A DNA stretch of 5,007 nt from CAZFGK01 sp964518635 (GTDB taxonomy: Bacteria > Zixibacteria > MSB-5A5 > GN15 > FEB-12), in assembly GCA_964518635.1 (NCBI GenBank), contig CAZFGK010000055.1, positions 1-5,007 on the forward strand, given 5' to 3'. The translations under genes and the position numbers were made by a program. Below, one piece after another: positions 1-4,842 of the stretch (within the stretch, counting starts at the first letter, position 1; each line of letters begins with the position of its first letter). The notes below the pieces were generated by a model. The model saw only the letters and a program-made list of their open reading frames with translations, had not been told where the DNA came from and did no database searches.

Positions 1-108
1 GGTGTAGGCATGGCCACGGAAAAGCGTGACGATCTGGGCGTGTGAGGAGTTAACGGCCAGGAGGAACGCAAAAGTGATAGCATTAACGAGGAACCTAAAA
101 CAAAACAT
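1..108 (-). CDS. N-terminus of a secreted protein (partial, runs off left edge)
   Basis: This is the first 36 codons of a minus-strand gene whose remainder lies outside the window. Translation from the ATG at 108-106 gives MFCFRFLVNAITFAFLLAVN followed by SSHAQIVTLFRGHAYT. The pattern is a short N-region with one arginine, a hydrophobic core of about 14 residues, then a SSHA|Q site typical of signal peptidase I cleavage after Ala24. The product is therefore probably exported. No domain can be recognised from the 12 or so mature residues. The upstream sequence has no strong Shine-Dalgarno; only GTGGA lies about 10 nt before the ATG. The start is chosen because the signal peptide begins there and no upstream in-frame ATG is seen. 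The gene is transcribed divergently from the pilin gene at 212. The signal peptide is seen directly; the function is unknown. Confidence 0.62.
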   Translation of the reverse strand, partial: MFCFRFLVNAITFAFLLAVNSSHAQIVTLFRGHAYT

Positions 109-211
109 GGCAAAGATCCACGAAAAGACGATAAGATGAACTAACGAGCAATTAGAGGGTAGAATACCACCTGCACGTAGTTCTTCGCTACCACCTGCCG
201 TAAGGCACAAA
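109..211. promoter_or_regulatory. Divergent intergenic region with a 10-bp direct repeat
   Basis: This 103-bp AT-richer gap separates two divergent starts, so promoters for both genes should lie here. TACCACCTGC occurs twice in the same orientation, at 165-174 and 189-198, with starts 24 bp apart, just upstream of the pilin start. A TAGAAT at 160-165 resembles a -10 box for the plus strand, but no convincing -35 is seen at the right spacing. A short SD-like AAGG lies about 7 nt before the ATG at 212. Regulatory function is inference from position only. Confidence 0.35.
165..198 (+). repeat. Direct repeat pair TACCACCTGC (24-bp period)
   Basis: Two identical 10-mers, 165-174 and 189-198, are separated by 14 bp. 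They lie 14 bp and 38 bp upstream of the pilin ATG. The spacing is near two helical turns plus a few bases, as for a tandem activator or repressor site, but it could be chance. No binding protein is identifiable here. Confidence 0.45.
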
Positions 212-370
212 ATGATTTGCCGTCGTTATCATTCAGAACTTTCGGGCTTCACTCTGAAAGAGTTTTTGATAACGCTCGCGATTCTTGGCACTATGTTGGC
301 CCTCATTCTTCCAGCAGTTCAGAAAGCGCGAGAGACGGCAAGAGCCGATTGCAGGAGATATAACAGAATT
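212..370 (+). pseudogene. DUF1559-like prepilin N-terminus, interrupted by an IS256-type element
   Basis: The first 53 codons encode a type IV prepilin-like leader. A basic 12-residue leader ends in glycine. It is followed by FTLKEFLITLAILGTMLALI, which has the conserved Glu at mature position +5, and then LPAVQKARETARADCRRYNRI. This combination of a class III signal, a hydrophobic helix and the LPAVQxARExAR segment is the hallmark N-terminus of DUF1559 proteins, which are abundant in Planctomycetes and usually about 250-400 residues long. The predicted location is the cell envelope after prepilin peptidase processing. Only the signal and helix remain here: the IS256-type terminal repeat starts at 371, and the reading frame passes without a stop into the element. 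The globular domain is not found anywhere in the window, so the gene is almost certainly dead as a pilin. The start is ATG 212 with an upstream AAGG. Confidence 0.75.
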
Positions 371-381
371 CTGTGGATGAG
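371..381 (+). repeat. IS256-type left terminal inverted repeat
   Basis: CTGTGGATGAG is the exact reverse complement of 1720-1730; similarity drops sharply after 11 bp. The inner nine bases TGTGGATGA differ at one position from the reverse complement of the DnaA box TTATCCACA. Confidence 0.8.
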
Positions 382-394
382 TGAGGTTGAAAAA

Positions 395-454
395 GGGGGC
401 GTACTTGGGTTTGATTTGGTTTATTCAAGACCTCAACCCCAGGAGCACGCCCCC
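395..454 (+). promoter_or_regulatory. Leader inverted repeat and RBS of the IS256-type transposase
   Basis: GGGGGCGT (395-402) and ACGCCCCC (447-454) are perfect 8-bp inverted repeats. The downstream arm ends immediately before ATG 455. The Shine-Dalgarno-like AGGAG at 441-445 sits just inside the loop, one base from the stem. A transcript that includes both arms could fold so that the stem separates the RBS from the start codon and hinders initiation; a transcript starting inside the loop could not. The repeat is seen directly; the regulatory reading is inference by analogy with IS10 and IS50. Confidence 0.5.
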
Positions 455-1705
455 ATGTGCGAAGCTAACAGTTCGACGCTCGAGTTTCCAGCCCTGAGTT
501 CCCAAGACGTGTTGACGGACATCTTGCGAGCAGGAGCCCAGCAGATGCTCACACACGCCATTGAAGCGGAAGTCGCCGCGTGGGTCGACTCCCACCAGCA
601 CCTGACCGACGTGCAGGGCCATCGCCAAGTGGTCCGCAACGGGTATCACCAGAAGCGAAAGATCACAACCGGCTTGGGGCAACTCGAAATCGAGCAGCCT
701 CGGGTCCACGATCGCAGACCACCGGAAGAACAAGAAAAATTCACCTCGAAGATTTTGCCGCCCTACTTGCGAAAAACCAAGAGCATCGAGGAATTGATTC
801 CCTGGCTGTATCTCAAAGGAGTGAGCACGGGCGACTTCGGCGAAGCCTTGCAGTCGCTCTTGGGCGCTGAGTGTCCCGGCCTATCGGCCTCGACCATCAC
901 GAACCTGAAAAAGGTCTGGGAGGAAGAATATCGCGAGTGGAACCAGCGGAGCCTCGAAGGCCAGCAGTATGTTTATGTGTGGGCCGACGGCGTCCATTTC
1001 AACATCCGCCTGGAAGAAGACCGGCAGTGCATCCTGGTGCTGATCGGCGTGACTCCCGAAGGCAAAAAAGAGCTGATTGCCGTCCATGACGGCTATCGTG
1101 AGAGTGAACAGTCTTGGAAGGAATTACTCTTGGACGTGAAAGCACGGGGGCTGGCGGTCGATCCGAAGCTGGCCACGGGAGATGGGGCGCTTGGCTTTTG
1201 GAAGGCCTTGCCGCAGGTGTTTCCCAAGACGAGGGAACAACGCTGCTGGGTGCACAAGACGGCCAACGTGCTCGACAAGTTGCCGAAGCGAATTCAACCG
1301 GGAGCCAAGGACATGATTCATCAGATCTGGATGGCTGCCACGCGGGATCATGCCGGCGAAGCCTTCGATAAGTTCCTCAAAACCTATGAGGCCAAGTATC
1401 CTCAGGCGACCGAGTGTCTCAGCAAGGATCGTGACGTGCTCTTGGCGTTCTACGATTTCCCCGCCGAGCATTGGAAGCACGTCCGCACGACCAATCCCAT
1501 CGAGAGTACGTTCGCGACAGTGCGTCTGCGAACCAAGAAAACCAAGGGCAGCGGCAGCCGCCTGGCCTGCCTGACGATGGTCTACAAGCTGATGATGTCT
1601 GCCCAGAAGAAATGGAGAGCCCTGAGTGGTTCGGACATCCTGCCCGAAATCCTACAGGGAATTAAGTTCATCAACGGTGAGAAAGAAACCAAGCACGCCG
1701 CCTGA
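455..1705 (+). CDS. IS256-family (Mutator-type) transposase
   Basis: This 416-residue DDE transposase should cut and join the ends of its own element. Catalytic residues are recognisable: D178 in VYVWADGVHF, D243 in LATGDGALGF, and E350 in RTTNPIESTFATVRLRTK. The family's C-x2-H signature RCWVH (C264, H267) lies between the second Asp and the Glu, followed by an insertion-domain-like helical region. The N-terminal segment contains VRNGYHQKR and the QPRVHDRR...LPPYLRKTKSIEEL block typical of the family. The length fits the usual 390-420 residues. ATG 455 is preferred because AGGAG lies 9 nt upstream and the protein then starts where family members do. The open frame extends back to 212, giving a pilin-transposase fusion frame. 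It ends in tandem stops TGA TAA. No frameshift or missing residue is seen. Confidence 0.93.
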   Translation: MCEANSSTLEFPALSSQDVLTDILRAGAQQMLTHAIEAEVAAWVDSHQHLTDVQGHRQVVRNGYHQKRKITTGLGQLEIEQPRVHDRRPPEEQEKFTSKILPPYLRKTKSIEELIPWLYLKGVSTGDFGEALQSLLGAECPGLSASTITNLKKVWEEEYREWNQRSLEGQQYVYVWADGVHFNIRLEEDRQCILVLIGVTPEGKKELIAVHDGYRESEQSWKELLLDVKARGLAVDPKLATGDGALGFWKALPQVFPKTREQRCWVHKTANVLDKLPKRIQPGAKDMIHQIWMAATRDHAGEAFDKFLKTYEAKYPQATECLSKDRDVLLAFYDFPAEHWKHVRTTNPIESTFATVRLRTKKTKGSGSRLACLTMVYKLMMSAQKKWRALSGSDILPEILQGIKFINGEKETKHAA

Positions 1706-1719
1706 TAATTCCCAAAATC

Positions 1720-1730
1720 CTCATCCACAG
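1720..1730 (-). repeat. IS256-type right terminal inverted repeat
   Basis: CTCATCCACAG is the exact reverse complement of 371-381 and lies 15 bp after the transposase stop codon. It marks the right end of the element. Confidence 0.8.
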
Positions 1731-1788
1731 CTTATTGCAATATCTCAGTGTACACGAATCTCAAGAGTCGGTGGTTTTCAGAAGATAT
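1731..1788 (+). pseudogene. 58-bp inter-element remnant, possibly pilin gene sequence
   Basis: This short stretch lies between the right end of the IS256-type element and the left end of the IS4/IS701-type element. If the IS256-type element is removed exactly (370 joined to 1731), the pilin frame continues as LIAISQCTRISRVGGFQKIY to a TAA at 1791-1793. GGFQKIY and the preceding hydrophobic run can be lined up, with a small gap, to the 'LALHNYHDxxGxFPPxY' block that follows the helix in DUF1559 proteins. The similarity is weak and there is no target duplication, so this is a tentative identification. The piece is AT-rich like the pilin 5' end and unlike the GC-rich element to its right. Confidence 0.35.
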
Positions 1789-1808
1789 ACTAAGTTCAAC
1801 TTTCGCAC
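1789..1808 (+). repeat. IS4/IS701-type terminal inverted repeat, transposase 3' side
   Basis: ACTAAGTTCAACTTTCGCAC pairs with the reverse complement of 3218-3237 at 16 of 20 positions; all four differences are transitions. The transposase stop codon at 1812-1810 lies just inside it. Confidence 0.7.
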
Positions 1809-1809
1809 A

Positions 1810-3117
1810 TTACGCGGCGATTGAAACCGTGTTTTCCAGGAGTTGTTTGAATTTTCTCGATCCTGGCCCGCGGACCGCCAGTGATAAAACTTGTTGTCTC
1901 ATGCTGAGTCGCCGGAGCGTACCAAGCATGTCGGCGAACGACGGATCGGTTTTCGAGACGTACCACGGACAAGAGAGCGGCTTCCACTGACGATGACCTT
2001 CCTTCGCAAACCACAGCACGACGAGCGAGTACAGCAGCATCGCCAGCGGCGCGGTCCGCTCGACGGCGCGGCGGCTCCAGCCTTGCGGCTGCTCGAACCC
2101 CAAGTGTTGCTTGCTATCGTGGTTGGCGACTTCGATGCTCCACCGCATGGCGTACCAGGCGATGATCTGTTCGGGGAGCGCGTCGCAACAGGTCGAGTAA
2201 AAGGCTTCTTGACCGCGACCGCCCTTAATCGCTTCCACGGCGACGATTCGCAGCGGTCGCTCCGGTGCGGCATGCACCCGCGCTTGCTGGTCGGCGATCC
2301 GCGCCGTCTGCGAACGTCCGTAGATGTTCAGCGTGACGTGGCGACAACGCCCGGCGAGCATCTGGACGGGCGTCGGCAACAGGTCGCCCCGCTTCCGCGG
2401 TCGGCCCTTGGTGCCCGCCTTCCGCGTGGGCGGCGCGGCGTACAGCCGCGCGTTCTTCGTCAGCCGGCTGGTGAGATCGCAGTTGGCGGGCAGAAAGCAG
2501 AGTACGCTCTGGCCGCCGTAGGCGCTGTCGGCGACGGCGTGAAAACGCCTGGTTTTTCGGTGGTTGCACAGCACGCCGAGCAGTTCGACCGCCAGCTCCG
2601 GGCGCGTTCGGTACGCGCGGCGATACTTGGCCGCGCTCTTCTTGTTGAGGTACAGCCGGAACAACAGCGGCAAGCAGTAGTAGTGTCCCGGGCGGAACGG
2701 CAACTCGACGATCACGCCCAGCACCACCCAACTGTGCCCCCAGTTGGTGATCGCCTTGCCGCGACTGGAGATCAGCGGATCGTGGTGCATCCCCGTTCCG
2801 AACATCTTCGTTCCCCGCTTGCGGCAGAGCGTGTCGTCGATTCCCAGCATCACGACCTCGCCCAAAAACGGCTCGATCAGAACGAACACGGCCAGACCAA
2901 CCGCGTCGAGCGACCACCGGGCCGCGCTGAACAGCCGGTGGTACGACGACCAATGCTTGTCGGCCGCCGAACCCACGGCGAGGATCATCCGCGTCACCGT
3001 CCGCCGACCAGCGAACACCCAGCCGGTGAGCACCGTCGTCAAGCTGGCGAACGTCGGAGCGGTCATCGTCGTCGAGAGTCCTTGCACAAGCAGCAGGAAT
3101 CCGGGTACAAGTTCCAT
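1810..3117 (-). CDS. IS4/IS701-type DDE transposase
   Basis: This 435-residue transposase has an RNase H-fold catalytic core. The first acidic site is D94/D95 in LGIDDTLCRK, followed by the family-typical GTGMHHDPL and GHSWVVLGV. The second is D197 in HAVADSAYGG. The Glu lies in the IS4 YREK signature Y-(2)-R-(3)-E-(6)-K, visible as Y322, R325, E329 and K336 in YAMRWSIEVANHDSKQHLGF. A basic insertion (RKAGTKGRPRKR, about 232-243) precedes a beta-rich insertion domain. The DDT and GHxWVVL features favour the IS701 group within the IS4 superfamily. ATG 3117-3115 is well supported by a perfect AAGGAGG 6 nt upstream. That RBS lies in a potential stem with an upstream arm (3173-3183). No truncation or frameshift is seen. 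Confidence 0.92.
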   Translation of the reverse strand: MELVPGFLLLVQGLSTTMTAPTFASLTTVLTGWVFAGRRTVTRMILAVGSAADKHWSSYHRLFSAARWSLDAVGLAVFVLIEPFLGEVVMLGIDDTLCRKRGTKMFGTGMHHDPLISSRGKAITNWGHSWVVLGVIVELPFRPGHYYCLPLLFRLYLNKKSAAKYRRAYRTRPELAVELLGVLCNHRKTRRFHAVADSAYGGQSVLCFLPANCDLTSRLTKNARLYAAPPTRKAGTKGRPRKRGDLLPTPVQMLAGRCRHVTLNIYGRSQTARIADQQARVHAAPERPLRIVAVEAIKGGRGQEAFYSTCCDALPEQIIAWYAMRWSIEVANHDSKQHLGFEQPQGWSRRAVERTAPLAMLLYSLVVLWFAKEGHRQWKPLSCPWYVSKTDPSFADMLGTLRRLSMRQQVLSLAVRGPGSRKFKQLLENTVSIAA

Positions 3118-3183
3118 AGCGAGCCTCCTTGCTCAAGACGGGTGGATGTTGTGAAGACCCAACCATTTTGACGGAGGCTCGCT
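3118..3183 (-). promoter_or_regulatory. RBS-sequestering inverted repeat in the IS4/IS701-type leader
   Basis: On the minus strand, AGCGAGCCTCC (3183-3173) is followed 44 nt later by its perfect complement GGAGGCTCGCT (3128-3118), which ends at the base before the ATG. The downstream arm contains the GGAGG core of the RBS AAGGAGG (3130-3124). An RNA carrying both arms would form an 11-bp GC-rich stem that buries the RBS. One initiated between the arms would leave it free. This is the arrangement known to protect IS10 and IS50 from activation by external promoters. The repeat is directly visible; the effect is inferred. I could not identify a convincing promoter inside the loop. Confidence 0.68.
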
Positions 3184-3217
3184 CTCTGTCCGAAGAGCAG
3201 TTTCCAACGCAGAAAAA

Positions 3218-3237
3218 GTGCAAAAGTCGAGCTCAGT
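3218..3237 (-). repeat. IS4/IS701-type terminal inverted repeat, transposase 5' side
   Basis: GTGCAAAAGTCGAGCTCAGT is the reverse-complement partner of 1789-1808 (16/20). It lies about 100 bp upstream of the transposase start and touches the left end of the IS1182-type element. Confidence 0.7.
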
Positions 3238-3240
3238 TGG

Positions 3241-3253
3241 CTGAATTTTTCAG
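3241..3253 (+). other. Small hairpin at the IS1182-type left end
   Basis: CTGAA-TTT-TTCAG is a perfect 5-bp stem with a 3-base loop, followed by ATTTT. It lies inside the presumed left terminal sequence, 23 bp before the transposase start. It could weaken read-through transcription into the element, but the stem is short and AT-rich, so this is a minor, uncertain site. Confidence 0.3.
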
Positions 3254-3276
3254 ATTTTCCCTCGCACGGTGATCGG

Positions 3277-4743
3277 ATGTACCGCAGCAATCGTTCGCAG
3301 CAGTTGGAGTTCCCTGACTTTTATCTTCCCTTCAGCGGGCAGTTGGATCCCGAGAACCGCTGGATCCAATTGGCTCGACTGGTGCCGTGGCCCCTGGCCG
3401 AGGAGATTTACCACGAAGACCTGTGCGAAGATTTCGGCGCGCCGATCGTGCCTTCGCGCACAGCGCTGGGCGCGCTGCTGGTGAAAGAGCGACTGGGATT
3501 GACCGACCGCGAGACGGTGGACGCGATCCAGGAGAATCCGTATCTGCAATTCTTCATCGGCCTGGAGGAGTTTACCCAAGAGAAACCGTTCGATGCGTCG
3601 CTGATGGTGGACTTTCGCAAGCGGTTTGGCGAGGAGGGAATGCGGCGAATCGCGGAGGCGATTGCCTTGCCCTCGTTGCCGGAAGACACCGAAGAAGATC
3701 AGAACGACGACGAAGGTGAAACCCCTCCTGCCGATTCGCCCCCAACGACCGCCAACCGTGGCCAGCTGATCGCCGACGCCACCTGTGCTCCGGCCGATAT
3801 TCGCTATCCGACCGATGTGAGTTTGCTCAACGAAGCCCGCGAGAAGACCGACGCGCTCGTCGATCGCTTGCACGAGCCGCTGGTGGGAAAGGAACCGCGA
3901 CCACGGACTTATCGCCAAAAAGCACGCCGGCAGTTCGTGGCGTTCGCGAAACGGAAAAAGCCAGGCCGCCACAAGATTCGCCAAGCGAATCGGCAGCAAT
4001 TGGGCTATTTGAAGCGGAATTTACGGGTGATTGACCGTTTGTTGGAGCATCCTCAAGCGCTGCCCTTGGCGCAGCTTTCACGCCGCGAATATCAACACCT
4101 GCTGATCTGCCGCGAACTGTCTCGGCAGCAGCAACAGATGGTCGACCAACGGTCGCAGCGCGTGGACGATCGGATTGTGAGCATCAGCCAGCCCCATGTC
4201 CGACCCATCAAACGGGGTAAGGCAGGCCGCGATACGGAGTTTGGTGCAAAGCTCTCGGTCAGCCTGGTCGACGGATTTTCGTTTGTCGATCGCCTGAGCT
4301 GGGACAACTACAACGAGTCCCTCGATCTGATCGGGCAGATTGAGCGCTACAAAGATCGCTTGGGTTTCTATCCGGAGAGTGTGCATGTCGACAAGATTTA
4401 TCGCACACGGGAGAATCGCGCCTATTGTCAGGAACGTGGCATTCGGATGAGTGGACCGCCGTTGGGAAGGAAACCTCAAACGGTTTCACGGGAAGAGAAA
4501 AGGCAAGCAGCGGCGGATGAGGCGATTCGCAATCAGGTGGAAGGCAAGTTTGGCCAAGGCAAACGGCGATTTGGTTTGGGGCGGATCATGACCAAGCTGG
4601 CCGGGACATCGGCAGCGCAGATCGTGTTGACCTTCCTGATGATGAACCTGGAAAGAGCGCTCCAACTGCTCGTGCTCGCGCTGGCTTGGCTCCGCTGGTG
4701 TTGGCTCACGACGACCCGCCAGCGGCACCCGGTAAGCTGCTGA
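3277..4743 (+). CDS. IS1182-type (IS5/IS1182) transposase
   Basis: This 488-residue DDE transposase has the family's DUF772-type N-terminal domain (about 10-125), seen in LPFSGQLDPENRWIQLARLV, LGALLVKERLGLTDRETVD, IQENPYLQFFIGL and PFDASLMVDFRKRFG. A polar, acidic linker (about 133-160, rich in Asp, Glu and Pro) leads to the catalytic core. D167 lies in IADATCAPADIRYPTD, D372 in HVDKIYRTRENRAYC (followed by GIRMSGPPLGRK), and E422 in VEGKFGQGKRRFGLGRI. All three positions match the family. Length fits the usual 450-520 residues. ATG 3277 gives the expected N-terminus MYRSN, but only a weak GGTGA-like RBS precedes it. The gene points away from the IS4/IS701-type transposase; the two starts are about 160 bp apart. 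The hydrophobic C-terminal 25 residues are less family-like. Confidence 0.93.
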   Translation: MYRSNRSQQLEFPDFYLPFSGQLDPENRWIQLARLVPWPLAEEIYHEDLCEDFGAPIVPSRTALGALLVKERLGLTDRETVDAIQENPYLQFFIGLEEFTQEKPFDASLMVDFRKRFGEEGMRRIAEAIALPSLPEDTEEDQNDDEGETPPADSPPTTANRGQLIADATCAPADIRYPTDVSLLNEAREKTDALVDRLHEPLVGKEPRPRTYRQKARRQFVAFAKRKKPGRHKIRQANRQQLGYLKRNLRVIDRLLEHPQALPLAQLSRREYQHLLICRELSRQQQQMVDQRSQRVDDRIVSISQPHVRPIKRGKAGRDTEFGAKLSVSLVDGFSFVDRLSWDNYNESLDLIGQIERYKDRLGFYPESVHVDKIYRTRENRAYCQERGIRMSGPPLGRKPQTVSREEKRQAAADEAIRNQVEGKFGQGKRRFGLGRIMTKLAGTSAAQIVLTFLMMNLERALQLLVLALAWLRWCWLTTTRQRHPVSC

Positions 4744-4784
4744 CGATGACTTCGCCTGACTTGCTGGCCCAGAAAGCATGACGC

Positions 4785-4802
4785 GACTTTATCAGCAGGC
4801 CC
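4785..4802 (-). repeat. IS1182-type right terminal repeat
   Basis: Read on the minus strand this is GGGCCTGCTGATAAAGTC, close to the terminal sequences common in IS1182-type elements, and it lies about 40 bp after the transposase stop. It shares GCTGA and a few other bases with the left end near 3237. Family resemblance is from memory. Confidence 0.5.
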
Positions 4803-4810
4803 TAGATAGC

Positions 4811-4842
4811 CCAGGCATCCTGCCTGGATAAGCCTACGGCTT
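4811..4842 (-). terminator. Two tandem hairpins at the end of the minus-strand gene
   Basis: CCAGGCA-TCC-TGCCTGG (4811-4827) is a perfect 7-bp stem with a 3-base loop. Two bases on, AAGCC-TAC-GGCTT (4830-4842) is a perfect 5-bp stem with a 3-base loop that contains the minus-strand stop codon. They sit exactly at the 3' end of the gene on the right, so transcription termination or mRNA stabilisation is possible. There is no T-tract after either stem, so a classic intrinsic terminator is not supported. A dispersed intergenic repeat is an alternative. Confidence 0.4.

Larger units (their letters stand above)
371..1730 (+). mobile_element. IS256-family insertion sequence, complete (about 1360 bp)
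   Basis: The element is bounded by perfect 11-bp inverted repeats, CTGTGGATGAG at 371-381 and CTCATCCACAG at 1720-1730, and encloses one transposase gene. The length and single-ORF organisation fit the IS256 family. The family normally makes 8-9 bp target duplications. The flanks ACAGAATT (363-370) and CTTATTGC (1731-1738) do not match, so either this copy has lost a duplication by recombination or deletion, or the true tips differ slightly from those called here. The element splits a prepilin-like gene. It is plausibly still active because the transposase and both ends look intact. Confidence 0.82.
1789..3237 (-). mobile_element. IS4/IS701-type insertion sequence, complete (about 1450 bp)
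   Basis: One minus-strand transposase gene is enclosed by 20-bp imperfect inverted repeats at 1789-1808 and 3218-3237, matching at 16 of 20 positions. The tips may be one base shorter, starting at CT(A/G)AG. The IS701 group, split from IS4, typically duplicates a 4-bp YTAR target. No matching flanks are seen (TATA or ATAT on the left against TTGG or TGGC on the right), so this copy's original context has been altered. Its right end directly abuts the left end of the IS1182-type element. Base composition is clearly more GC-rich than the pilin fragment. The transposase reading frame is intact. Confidence 0.8.
3237..4802 (+). mobile_element. IS1182-type (IS5/IS1182) insertion sequence, about 1565 bp
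   Basis: One large plus-strand transposase gene is followed at 4785-4802 by GACTTTATCAGCAGGCCC-type sequence. Its reverse complement, GGCCTGCTGATAAAGTC, resembles the family's typical GGGCTGCTGAAAAAGTC-like tip. The matching left end is weaker: TTGGCTGAATTTTTC (from about 3237) shares the GCTGA core and a few later bases only. The left boundary is therefore approximate and may have been altered when the neighbouring element arrived. No target duplication is visible. CTAG follows at the right junction (4802-4805) but has no partner on the left. Confidence 0.7.

Noticed and set aside
384..438. GGTTGA (385-390) and TCAACC (433-438) as an additional leader stem
   Set aside because: It is only 6 bp and interleaves with the stronger 8-bp pair rather than nesting with it, so it would require a pseudoknot.
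1748..1990. An 80-codon plus-strand frame crossing from the inter-element gap into the IS4/IS701-type element
   Set aside because: It spans an IS boundary, has no RBS or motif, and is mostly antisense to the transposase C-terminus.
1891..3171. A 426-codon open frame on the plus strand opposite the IS4/IS701-type transposase
   Set aside because: It is very rich in Arg, Gly, Pro and Ala with no recognisable domain, exactly antisense to a gene with clear catalytic motifs; long shadow frames are expected in GC-rich coding DNA.
2225..3223. A 332-codon minus-strand frame overlapping the same transposase
   Set aside because: It is an alternative frame of the same strand with arginine-rich composition and no motif; the overlapping frame carries D94, D197 and YREK.
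1775..3254. TTTTCAGA on both sides of the IS4/IS701-type element (1775-1782 and 3247-3254) as a target duplication
   Set aside because: The copies lie at different distances from the two tips (6 and 9 bp) and the right copy falls inside the IS1182-type end, so they are more likely chance.
3250..3999. A 249-codon minus-strand frame opposite the IS1182-type transposase
   Set aside because: No motif or credible RBS, and it lies wholly antisense to the conserved N-terminal and first catalytic regions of the transposase.
371..4802. A composite transposon carrying cargo
   Set aside because: The three elements belong to different families, their end sequences do not match one another, and no passenger gene lies between them.
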